Positions 15,782-23,670 of a stretch of DNA of 64,000 nt are shown piece by piece. Below the pieces are notes generated by a model that was not told the DNA's origin, ran no database searches, and saw only the letters and a program-made list of their open reading frames with translations. The first letter of the stretch is position 1; each line of letters opens with the position of its first letter. The translations under genes and the position numbers were made by a program. The stretch covers positions 120,682-184,681 of the forward strand of contig QQUF01000016.1 in the NCBI GenBank assembly GCA_008501735.1, written 5' to 3'. The stretch comes from Calditrichota bacterium. GTDB lineage: Bacteria; CLD3.

Positions 15782-18700
15782 TTATTTGAGAAGAATCATT
15801 TTTTTAGTTTGCTTGAATCCACTTTCAGTCGAAATTTTGTAGTAATAAATCCCGCTTGAGACTTGTTTGCCAAGTTCGTCTGTTCCGTTCCACTGAATTG
15901 AGTGTTTGCCTTCTTTAAGTTTTTCACTAACCAAAGTCTTTAAGAGTTGTCCGAGAATGTTGTAAATACTTAGTTTGGTAACCGATTCTTTTTTCAATGA
16001 AAATTCAATTTGTGTTGAAGGGTTGAATGGATTCGGGAAGTTCTGTCTCAATTCGTAGTCGAAATTAGTTGCCAATTTTTCATCACTTCGCAAAACTGTT
16101 ACTGTTCTTTCAAAATCTCTATGAAAAGTTTTGACATTCCCAAAATCCACGTCTGCCAAGTGGTAAGTGTAAGTTTTACCGAACTCAACTGTTTCATCTG
16201 AAAATTCATAATTTTGCATAAAACTTGCATTTGGATTTTTGCTCTTGAGTTCGTTGTGCGAATCATAAGAAGCAATTTTTACAAAGCCTTTGCCTTCGCT
16301 TCTGTAAAGTGCAAAACCTAAGTTGTCCGTTTCAGACTCTGTCGCCCAACTGATTTTTACAGAATTTTCAATTTGTGTCGCCTCAAAAGATGCCAAACCA
16401 ACTGAAAGTGGGGCGTCTCCGTCATCGCCGATTACAAAAGGAGAAAATGCGTTTGCGTCTGCACTCAAAGCAATTACAGGAAAATTGCTAAGGTCAACAG
16501 ATTGGTTGGGTAAAAGTTCGTAAGTGTTGGTTGAAGTTTCGTAGTGGTAAATTTTTGCAGTTGTTGGTGTTAGAGTTCCAAGTTCATTTTGGTTTAAGTA
16601 AAGTGTTAGCCTGACGGTGTTTGTTCCACTAAAATTTGTTGGAGTGAGATTCCACCAACGATTTGCAAGGTTGAAACTTGGAGCTGCTAAACCGCCAACA
16701 TTTACAGGGTCGTCAGTGCTAACTGTTGCTTGAAAAGAATCTGCGGAATTTGGTGGAAGAACTAAGTCTGCGATTCGGTTTCCGCTTCCGTCTTCAAGTT
16801 GTGCAGTTCCTCCTCCAATAACATTCACAGGATTTGCAGCCGCATTTCCGTTTGGAATTGGAACTGGCATTCCGTTGTTGTTTCCACCAAAAGTGTAAAT
16901 GTAAGCTGAGCCAGAATTAGCGAAATTTACATTTTTAACTTCGTTTCCGATGATTGCGTAAGAATTTGAAATTGCAACTTTGTAACCGCTAAACAGAAAG
17001 AGGCTGAAATTGTTACTTTGAAGTCTGTGTTGGTAAGACCAAACATCGTTGTTGCGGACAAAAATAGTTGAAGCGGTTGAACGTTTTCCACCAACCATTG
17101 CTCTTGCGTTTGCAATTGAAACTGAAAGTCCGAATTTTTCATTTTCTCTTTCGTGAAGAGAGTTTAATTTGATTTGTTGAGTCCAATTCCCATTTCCATC
17201 ATTTTTAAAAATGTAAGCTGAACCTGAATCGTCTCCGTTGTCGTTATTTTCCGGAGCTCCGATAATCGCATAATCTCCGTAAATGTCAACTGCATAACCG
17301 AATCTTCCAAAACCTTGCGAGTCAGAAGGTAAAATTTTAGTTTCGTTGCTCCAGTTGTTGTCAGCAATTCTTTCGTAAAAGTAAGCTGCTCCGTTATCAA
17401 CTGAACTTCCGTCTTTTTTGTAAGCACCAACAACCGCAAAGTCTCCGTGAATTGCAACTGCTGCTCCAAAATAATCTTGAGAAGCTCCGTCGCTTGGAAC
17501 TAATTTGTCCATTTGAGTCCAAGTTCCACCGATATTTTTGAAAATGTAAGCTGCTCCTGTTGGTACTAAACCAGGTTGGTTTTCATTGTTCCAGTCTCCG
17601 TAAGCTCCGATAATTGCAAAACTGTCTTTTACTGAAACCGACCAGCCAAAGTACTGACTCAAAGAAGCATCGTTTGGAATTAACCTTTGTTGCTCAACCC
17701 AATTTCCATTTTGATTTTCAAAAACTACAACTGCACCTGATTGATTTCCCGAATCGTCAGCCCAAGGAATTCCGACAAAAGCAAAATTTCCATCTGTTGC
17801 AACCGAATGCCCGTAAAGGTCGCTTTGTTGTTGTGAAGTTGAAGGAACTAATTTTTGGTCTTGAACCCAGTTTGCACCGTTTGGTTTGAAAATGTAAGCA
17901 CTTCCGCCAATACCTTTCCAAGAAGCTCCAATTATTGCATAAGAATCTGAGATGTCAACAGTCTTGCCAAAGAAATCATCTTCTGCTGCGTCAAGTGGAG
18001 AAATTATTGTAAAATCATTTTCGTTAAGTTGGTTGAAACTGACTTCGGGAATTGCTTGAATGTCGTCAATGTCGTTGTAAATGTAAGCTGAACCAGATTG
18101 GTTTCCGAAATCATCGCCATCGGGAACTCCAACAATTAAATCCGAAGTTCCTGCACAAATTGAAGTTCCAAATTTGTCAAAAGAAGCGGCATCACTTGGG
18201 ACGATTGTTGCGGAGTAATTCCAATCGTTGTTGTCTCTTTGGAAAGTGAAGACTGCACCGTTTTGGTCAGTTCCATAATTTCCTGCATTACTTTTTGGAG
18301 CTCCAACAACCAAAATTCCTTGGTCCCAAAAAACTCTGTCTAGGGAAACTGAGTAACCGAAATGATTTGAATAATTTTCATTTGGAGCGTAAACGGACGT
18401 AACGTGAACCCATTCTGACTGAAAACCGCCAAGTTGGTTTTCTTTGTAAATATTTACACTTCCAGGATTGTTACTAATTCCCAAATTTGGCGAACCGATT
18501 GCAAAATAATTAGCGTAAACTGAAACAGAGTGTCCGAACCTTGCTGAACCTGTAAAAGTGTGTTGGTGATACCATTGTTCTGTTGGACTAAAGTAAACGT
18601 AATGATAAGCCGCGTTGTAACCGCCGATTATAAAATCATTTTCGTGTGAATCCAACGCTTGACCGAATTTCCAATCTGTTCCGAGTTCAGGCGAAATGAT

Positions 18701-19258
18701 TTTTGGCTGAGCATTCCAAGAAACTCCGTCGAAGTGAAAAGGGAAAACTTCGCCGTCAGTTCCAACGTCGTGATTTGCACCAACTAAAACGATGTCGTCA
18801 GAAATAGTTACAGCTTGACCGAATTTGTAATCTGTTTTTGCATCTGCACCAGCTGTTAATTTTGTAACGAAATTCCAGTTCAGACCTGTTCTTTTGTAAA
18901 TGTAAGCAGAGCCTGAATTTTCTAAATTGTTAGTTGAGTCTCCTTCTGCACCGATGAGAATCGTTGTTCCGTAAATTGAAACTGCGGAACCGAAACGGTC
19001 GTTTGTTCCTCCGTCTTGAGAAAGTATTTTGATTTGGAGATTCCAAATGTCGTTTTCTTTTTTGAAAATGTAAGCTGCTCCTGAATTACTTCCGTTTGCG
19101 TCGTGGTCAGGATTTCCGATAATCGCGTAATTTCCTGAGATTGCAACAGATTCACCGAAGTGGTCGAAGCCTTGTGTGTCAGAAGGGTTGAGTTTTTGCT
19201 CTTGCGAAAAAGCGTTTGTGAAAACTATTAGAATTAAAATTGTAATTAAAGAATTCAT
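15782..19258 (-). CDS. T9SS-secreted FG-GAP repeat protein
   Basis: A 1158-residue surface protein. Signal peptide 1-18 (TNAFSQ), then residues ~20-800 with about fourteen FG-GAP/integrin-alpha-like repeats, each with a core such as DHFGESVAISGNYAIIGNP followed by NSGAAYIFK. Next comes a region ~860-960 with NRWWNLTPTNFSGT, an Fn3-like module (VKISWATESETDNLGFALYR), and a T9SS type A sorting domain (residues ~1075-1158: QNFPNPFNPSTQIEF ... SSGIYYYKISTES). FG-GAP repeats make beta-propellers that often bind calcium and proteins, so an adhesive or structural surface role is likely. The repeats are nearly regular at DNA level, which leaves many spurious long frames on the other strand. GAGGAG precedes the ATG. 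Confidence 0.9.
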   Translation of the reverse strand: MNSLITILILIVFTNAFSQEQKLNPSDTQGFDHFGESVAISGNYAIIGNPDHDANGSNSGAAYIFKKENDIWNLQIKILSQDGGTNDRFGSAVSIYGTTILIGAEGDSTNNLENSGSAYIYKRTGLNWNFVTKLTAGADAKTDYKFGQAVTISDDIVLVGANHDVGTDGEVFPFHFDGVSWNAQPKIISPELGTDWKFGQALDSHENDFIIGGYNAAYHYVYFSPTEQWYHQHTFTGSARFGHSVSVYANYFAIGSPNLGISNNPGSVNIYKENQLGGFQSEWVHVTSVYAPNENYSNHFGYSVSLDRVFWDQGILVVGAPKSNAGNYGTDQNGAVFTFQRDNNDWNYSATIVPSDAASFDKFGTSICAGTSDLIVGVPDGDDFGNQSGSAYIYNDIDDIQAIPEVSFNQLNENDFTIISPLDAAEDDFFGKTVDISDSYAIIGASWKGIGGSAYIFKPNGANWVQDQKLVPSTSQQQSDLYGHSVATDGNFAFVGIPWADDSGNQSGAVVVFENQNGNWVEQQRLIPNDASLSQYFGWSVSVKDSFAIIGAYGDWNNENQPGLVPTGAAYIFKNIGGTWTQMDKLVPSDGASQDYFGAAVAIHGDFAVVGAYKKDGSSVDNGAAYFYERIADNNWSNETKILPSDSQGFGRFGYAVDIYGDYAIIGAPENNDNGDDSGSAYIFKNDGNGNWTQQIKLNSLHERENEKFGLSVSIANARAMVGGKRSTASTIFVRNNDVWSYQHRLQSNNFSLFLFSGYKVAISNSYAIIGNEVKNVNFANSGSAYIYTFGGNNNGMPVPIPNGNAAANPVNVIGGGTAQLEDGSGNRIADLVLPPNSADSFQATVSTDDPVNVGGLAAPSFNLANRWWNLTPTNFSGTNTVRLTLYLNQNELGTLTPTTAKIYHYETSTNTYELLPNQSVDLSNFPVIALSADANAFSPFVIGDDGDAPLSVGLASFEATQIENSVKISWATESETDNLGFALYRSEGKGFVKIASYDSHNELKSKNPNASFMQNYEFSDETVEFGKTYTYHLADVDFGNVKTFHRDFERTVTVLRSDEKLATNFDYELRQNFPNPFNPSTQIEFSLKKESVTKLSIYNILGQLLKTLVSEKLKEGKHSIQWNGTDELGKQVSSGIYYYKISTESGFKQTKKMILLK

Positions 19259-19472
19259 TTTTTATCTCCTCGATAAAATTTGTTTTAAAATTTTCTGAAA
19301 GAGACATTTCATAATTTGTGCCAAAAACAAAATCTTTGTTTGGAGTCTTTGAGCTAAGGTTTGTGATTCAAGTCAACTTTCTTCGGTCTGATGAAATTTC
19401 GTCAAGAGGGGATTTTATAACTCGAATTTGAAAAAAGTTATTGTAGATTTCAAAAGTGTCAAAAATAAAAAA

Positions 19473-19479
19473 TTTGGAG
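19473..19479 (+). promoter_or_regulatory. TTTGGAG-type ribosome-binding site
   Basis: TTTGGAG ends 7 bases before the ATG at 19487. The same heptamer precedes the starts at 20718, 37262, 59932, 59817(-) and 61669(-). Confidence 0.6.
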
Positions 19480-19486
19480 AAATTTT

Positions 19487-20584
19487 ATGAAAGCCTTAAG
19501 CCTACTTTTAATCTTTTGTGCTTCTTTTGTTCAAGCACAAGAGTTTAATCCGTTTGAAGAGAATTACAAACCAACTTTAAACGAAGATTACAGAATTTTG
19601 GGATTTACTCAACAAGCTTGGACAGGTTCGAGTTGGATAAATCTTAGCAAAGCAACTTATTCTTACGATTCAACGACTTACGTTGATGAGATTTTGACCG
19701 AAAATTGGATTAATAATTCTTGGCAAATTGTTCTGAAAACTGAATACAACTACATCCTAACAGACTTAGATGAAGTTTTAAACAAGGCTTGGAATGGGAC
19801 AGGTTTTGAAAATTACAACCATTCACTTTTCACTTACGATTCAAGTGGAGCTAATACGGAAATTCTTGCACAAAATTGGGTGAACCAAAGTTGGGTGAAT
19901 TCTGTGAAAGTAACCTATTCCTACAATTTGGGAAAAATTGATACAGTTTTGAATGCAAGTTGGACTGGAGGAGATTGGGTAACAGCAAGTAGAGAAATTC
20001 GTTCTTACAATTCTAACGACACTTTAACTACCGCAATTACTCAGAATTTGAATGGTGCAAGTTGGGTTAATGCTACAAAGCAAAGTTACTCTTACAATGT
20101 GCTTGGAGATGTTTCTCAGATTTTAACAGAAAGTTGGAATGGAACAAGTTGGGCAAATCAAAATCTATTTATCGCTGTTTTTGATACACTAAATAATTTG
20201 TCAGAAGCTGAGTACAAAAGTTGGAATGGAAATTCTTGGACAGATTTTGTAAGAACATTTTACACTTACGAACTAATCCCTGTAGCAATTGAAGAAAACC
20301 CAAATTTGATTTCAGACTTCAAACTTTCAAATTATCCAAATCCTTTCAATCCTTCAACTACAATTAATTACGAATTAGAAATTACGAATTACGAATTGGC
20401 TAAGTTGACAATTTTTAATGTTCTTGGGCAAAGGATTAAGGACTTTAATTTGACAGAGCCAAAAGGTTCGGTTGTTTGGAACGGAACTGATAACTTTGGA
20501 AAATCTGTTTCAAGTGGAGTTTATTTTTACAGAATTCAAACTGGAAAACAAACTCATGCCAAGAAAATGCTTCTGCTCAAGTAA
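19487..20584 (+). CDS. T9SS-secreted protein with W-N-G-x-x-W repeats
   Basis: A 365-residue exported protein. Signal peptide 1-17 (CASFVQAQ), then residues ~40-265 with about seven ~33-residue repeats built around WNGTSW/NWVNQSW followed by an aromatic strand (TYSYN, SLFTYDSSG), resembling RHS-like or bacterial surface beta repeats. The last ~85 residues are a T9SS type A sorting domain (LSNYPNPFNPSTTINYELE ... KKMLLLK). The segment INYELEITNYELA inside the sorting domain is encoded by a tandem ATTACGAATTA-like DNA repeat (20364-20399), apparently an intergenic-type repeat lodged in frame. No enzymatic motif is visible; a surface structural role is inferred. Confidence 0.86.
   Translation: MKALSLLLIFCASFVQAQEFNPFEENYKPTLNEDYRILGFTQQAWTGSSWINLSKATYSYDSTTYVDEILTENWINNSWQIVLKTEYNYILTDLDEVLNKAWNGTGFENYNHSLFTYDSSGANTEILAQNWVNQSWVNSVKVTYSYNLGKIDTVLNASWTGGDWVTASREIRSYNSNDTLTTAITQNLNGASWVNATKQSYSYNVLGDVSQILTESWNGTSWANQNLFIAVFDTLNNLSEAEYKSWNGNSWTDFVRTFYTYELIPVAIEENPNLISDFKLSNYPNPFNPSTTINYELEITNYELAKLTIFNVLGQRIKDFNLTEPKGSVVWNGTDNFGKSVSSGVYFYRIQTGKQTHAKKMLLLK
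20364..20399. repeat. ATTACGAATTA tandem inside a sorting-domain gene
   Basis: Three imperfect copies of an (A)ATTACGAATT unit encode INYELEITNYELA. Related AAGAATTAAGAATT arrays sit in intergenic DNA at 23047-23079, 39224-39252 and 61723-61756. Confidence 0.55.
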
Positions 20585-20630
20585 TTAATATTAAAAGTAT
20601 TTTACTAAATTCTTAGCCAAAGTTAAGTTT

Positions 20631-20660
20631 TTGAATTTTCTCCGATTTTTCTTACTTTGC
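20631..20660 (+). promoter_or_regulatory. Promoter of the lipoamide dehydrogenase gene
   Basis: TTG (20631-20633), 19 bases, then TACTTTGC, close to the TTG-N19/20-TAnnTTTG pattern; about 58 bases upstream of the ATG. Confidence 0.5.
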
Positions 20661-20717
20661 ATTTTCTAATTTTATTACTGAAAACAGAAATTGACAATAT
20701 TTTTTGGAGAAAATTAA

Positions 20718-22118
20718 ATGGCTAAAAATCATTTTGACGTTGTTGTCGTTGGTGGAGGACCTGGAGGTTACACAGCAGCAATTCGTTCAGCACAACTCAA
20801 ACTCAAAACTGCAATTGTTGAAAAAGATAAACTTGGTGGAATCTGCTTAAATTGGGGTTGTATTCCGACAAAAGCACTTTTGAAAAGTGCAGAAGTTTAT
20901 CACACAATGAAAAAAGCAAAAGATTTCGGAATCAGTTGTGATAATCTTTCTTTTGACTTTTCTAAAATTATTAAAAGAAGCCGAAATGTTTCTACAAAAC
21001 TTACAAATGGCGTGAAGTTTTTGATGAAGAAAAACAAAATCAATCACTTCGCTGGAATTGCGAACCTTAAAAATAAAAACACAATCGAAATCACAGATTC
21101 AAACGGAACTTTAGCAGAAACAATTACTGCTGACAAAATCATAATCGCAACAGGCGGAAGACCAAGAGCATTTCCGGGAGTTGATTTTGACGGCGAAAAA
21201 ATTATTACTTCAAAAGAAGCAATGAATTTGCCAACTCAACCAAAGTCAATGTTAGTAATTGGTGCAGGAGCAATCGGTGTGGAATTTGCGAGTTTTTACA
21301 ACGAATTTGACACAAAGATTACAATTGTTGAAATGATGCCAAATCTTGTTCCGATTGAAGACGAAGAAGTTTCACAGACTTTGGAAAAAAGTTTCAAAAA
21401 ACGTGGAATTGATATTTTTACAAGTTCAAAGGTTGCTTCTCTCAAAAAGACAAAAACAGGCGTTACAGCAGAAATTGAAACTCCAGACGGAAACAAGACA
21501 ATCGAAGCAGATGTTTGCCTCGTTGCAATCGGAATCCAAGGAAATGTCGAAGGTTTCGGACTTGACACTCTTGGGGTTGAAATTGATAGAGGCTTTATCA
21601 AAACAAATGATTCTTACGAAACGAATGTTAATGGAATTTATGCAATCGGAGACGTAATTGGTGCTCCACTTTTGGCTCACGTTGCTTCTTCGGAAGGAAT
21701 TTGTTGTATTGAACGAATTGCAGGAAATCATCACCCTGGAGTGGATTACAGTGCAATTCCAGGTTGTACTTACTGTTCACCACAAATTGCAAGTATTGGC
21801 TTAACTGAGAAAAAAGCTCGTGAACTCGGTTACGAAATCAAAATCGGAAAATTCCCCGTTATGGCTCTCGGAAAAGCAAGAGCAATTGGCGAAGACGAAG
21901 GTTTTGTAAAAACGATTTTCGATGCAAAATATGGCGAATTTCTTGGAGCTCACATTATTGGACCAGAAGCAACTGAACTAATCGCAGAATTTGGACTCGC
22001 AAAAACTATGGAAGTTACAAGCGAAGAAATTATGCACACAGTTCACGCTCACCCAACTTTGTCAGAAGCAATTCTTGAATCTGTCGAAGACTCTGAAGGA
22101 AAAGCGATTAATTTTTAA
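20718..22118 (+). CDS. lpdA: Dihydrolipoamide dehydrogenase
   Basis: A 466-residue pyridine nucleotide-disulfide oxidoreductase, the E3 component of 2-oxoacid dehydrogenase complexes or of the glycine cleavage system. It has the FAD fold VVVGGGPGGYTAAIRSAQL, the redox-active disulfide in GGICLNWGCIPTKALL, the NAD fold MLVIGAGAIGVEFASFY, the second FAD motif YAIGDVIGAPLLAH and the C-terminal active-site HAHPTLSE with its catalytic His-Glu pair. Length and motifs are full and normal. No E1/E2 genes are nearby, so it is probably a shared E3. TTTGGAG precedes the ATG by 8 bases; a long palindromic hairpin follows. Confidence 0.95.
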   Translation: MAKNHFDVVVVGGGPGGYTAAIRSAQLKLKTAIVEKDKLGGICLNWGCIPTKALLKSAEVYHTMKKAKDFGISCDNLSFDFSKIIKRSRNVSTKLTNGVKFLMKKNKINHFAGIANLKNKNTIEITDSNGTLAETITADKIIIATGGRPRAFPGVDFDGEKIITSKEAMNLPTQPKSMLVIGAGAIGVEFASFYNEFDTKITIVEMMPNLVPIEDEEVSQTLEKSFKKRGIDIFTSSKVASLKKTKTGVTAEIETPDGNKTIEADVCLVAIGIQGNVEGFGLDTLGVEIDRGFIKTNDSYETNVNGIYAIGDVIGAPLLAHVASSEGICCIERIAGNHHPGVDYSAIPGCTYCSPQIASIGLTEKKARELGYEIKIGKFPVMALGKARAIGEDEGFVKTIFDAKYGEFLGAHIIGPEATELIAEFGLAKTMEVTSEEIMHTVHAHPTLSEAILESVEDSEGKAINF

Positions 22119-22139
22119 AAGTTGAAAAAACTTAAGATT

Positions 22140-22199
22140 AGGATTGCCGACTTTAGTCGGTTTAGTGCTAAAAAACCGACTAAAGTCGGCAATCCTTTT
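22140..22199. terminator. Nested palindromic hairpin / terminator
   Basis: A perfect 23-bp stem (22141-22163 with 22173-22195) with a 9-nt loop, ending in TTTT. Each arm contains its own palindrome CCGACT-TT-AGTCGG, so the element can fold as one long or two short hairpins. It ends 6 bases before the next ATG, so it may also affect expression of the permease. Confidence 0.65.
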
Positions 22200-22201
22200 C
22201 A

Positions 22202-23044
22202 ATGTTTTCTGATAAAAATCACTCCACAAACGAGTTTGTCATAGTGCTAAATTCATTAAAAATTTATCTTCAATTCTGTAAAATCGGATTTTTGGAATAC
22301 CTTGCTTACAGAGTGATGAATTTTATGCACTTCCTTTCTTATCCAATTATTATTTTTGCACACATTTATTTTTACGAAGCAGTTTACCAAGTTAAGTCTG
22401 AAATTGGAAGTTTCAATCTTAACCAAGTTGTAACTTATGTTGCGATTAGTTGGATTTTACGTTCGTTTTACAGGACTTACATTTCCAACACAATCGGAAT
22501 GAAAGTTCGGCAAGGTCAAATTGCAATGGACTTGGTCAAGCCGATAAATTTTATGGGTTATAATCTTTTCTACGCTGTTGGCAAAAGTTTTTATCGAGTT
22601 TTTAGCATTGCTTTGCCTTTGGTCGCGATTTTTATTTTTTCTGATAAAATAATTCCGCCAAGCTTAGATTCGTTTTTAATGTTTTTAGTTGTTATCGTTT
22701 TGGCATTTTTTATTGTTTACTTGATAGATTTTATAATTGGAGTTTCTGCATTTTTCTTTGATTTTAATAACGGTTTTGTTTGGACAATGGAATCAATAAT
22801 TGCATTCTTTGCAGGTCTTGTTGTCCCGTTGACTTTTTTACCAAAACCACTTTTGCTCATTGCCGAAAGTTTGCCTTTTCAAAATCTCTACTTCATTCCA
22901 ATGCAGTTCTTTTTAGGGAAAATTGGTTCTGAAGTGTTTTTTGAAGTTGTTGTAAATGAAATTTTTTGGATTGCGATTTTATTTTTTCTGAGTAGATTTT
23001 TGTATTCTTTGGGAATTCAAAAACTTACTATTCAAGGAGGGTAG
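22202..23044 (+). CDS. ABC-2 type transporter permease (COG4587-like)
   Basis: A 280-residue integral membrane protein with six hydrophobic segments (~45-65, ~80-100, ~130-152, ~158-182, ~195-218, ~250-270) and features of ABC-2 exporters of the DUF990/COG4587 type (EYLAYRVMNFMHFLSYP at the start; VPLTFLPKPLLLIAESLPFQ before the last helix). Such permeases normally work with a COG4586 ATPase and a COG3694 permease; neither is beside it here, so its partners must be elsewhere or it is an orphan. The substrate is unknown. Confidence 0.8.
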   Translation: MFSDKNHSTNEFVIVLNSLKIYLQFCKIGFLEYLAYRVMNFMHFLSYPIIIFAHIYFYEAVYQVKSEIGSFNLNQVVTYVAISWILRSFYRTYISNTIGMKVRQGQIAMDLVKPINFMGYNLFYAVGKSFYRVFSIALPLVAIFIFSDKIIPPSLDSFLMFLVVIVLAFFIVYLIDFIIGVSAFFFDFNNGFVWTMESIIAFFAGLVVPLTFLPKPLLLIAESLPFQNLYFIPMQFFLGKIGSEVFFEVVVNEIFWIAILFFLSRFLYSLGIQKLTIQGG

Positions 23045-23138
23045 GAAAATTAAGAACTTGGAATTAAGAATTAAGAGAAATGCTTCAACGCAAAGCGTTG
23101 AAGCAAAAAAATATTAGTCATTAAACATTATTCATTAG
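23045..23138. repeat. AAGAATT array and perfect 25-nt palindrome
   Basis: The convergent intergenic region holds GGAATTAAGAATTAAG-like repeats (23047-23079) and a perfect hairpin TGCTTCAACGC-AAA-GCGTTGAAGCA (23081-23105) followed by an A-tract, then a CATTA-rich stretch. Confidence 0.55.
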
Positions 23139-23609
23139 TTAGTCTCGACTTTTGAGGAATTTTTTGAGAGCCATAAAATCTTCGTTGAGGTAATTGAGTC
23201 GTCTTGAAATCCCACGAGCCATACTTTTGTAAAATTTAGCTGCCATTCCAACGTTGTTTTCGAGAAGTTCACGAAGTTCAGAGTAAGGAATTTTCCAAAT
23301 ATCACATCTTTCAACAGCAACCCCAGAAGCAGAACGAAGTCCTTCATCAAAAAGTGCCATTTCACCGACGTAACTTCCTGTACCTAAAAGAGCAAGTTGT
23401 TTCGCATCTCCACCAGTGTCAATTTTCATTAACCTAAGAGTCCCGAGACGAATTATGATTAAATTGTCGCCTTCCTCATTTTCGTGAAAAGCGTGGTCTC
23501 CTGGAATGATTGTTTCTTTGTGAGCTACACTTATTACTTTTTCAAGTTCGATTTGAGAAAATTCTGCAAACAAACTACAACGTTTAAGTTCGTTTAATTC
23601 TTCTATCAT
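23139..23609 (-). CDS. Cyclic nucleotide-binding domain protein
   Basis: A 156-residue protein consisting of one CRP-like cNMP-binding beta-roll (residues ~8-125): FSQIELEKVISVAHKE, then GEMALFDEGLRSAS, which is the phosphate-binding cassette (GE.AL....R[ST]A). No DNA-binding helix-turn-helix follows; the C-terminus is a short helix (RRLNYLNEDFMALKKFL). It probably senses cAMP or a related nucleotide and acts on a partner protein. The hybrid histidine kinase lies just upstream on the same strand (62 bases), possibly in one unit. Confidence 0.85.
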   Translation of the reverse strand: MIEELNELKRCSLFAEFSQIELEKVISVAHKETIIPGDHAFHENEEGDNLIIIRLGTLRLMKIDTGGDAKQLALLGTGSYVGEMALFDEGLRSASGVAVERCDIWKIPYSELRELLENNVGMAAKFYKSMARGISRRLNYLNEDFMALKKFLKSRD

Positions 23610-23670
23610 TTTATTGGTTCCTGATTTTAATTTTTAATTAAAGCTAAAAATAATACTAATGCTAAAAAAA

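Noticed and set aside
15782-19258. Long frames on the opposite strand and in other phases within the FG-GAP gene
   Set aside because: They follow from the repetitive codon pattern and have low-complexity, family-free translations.
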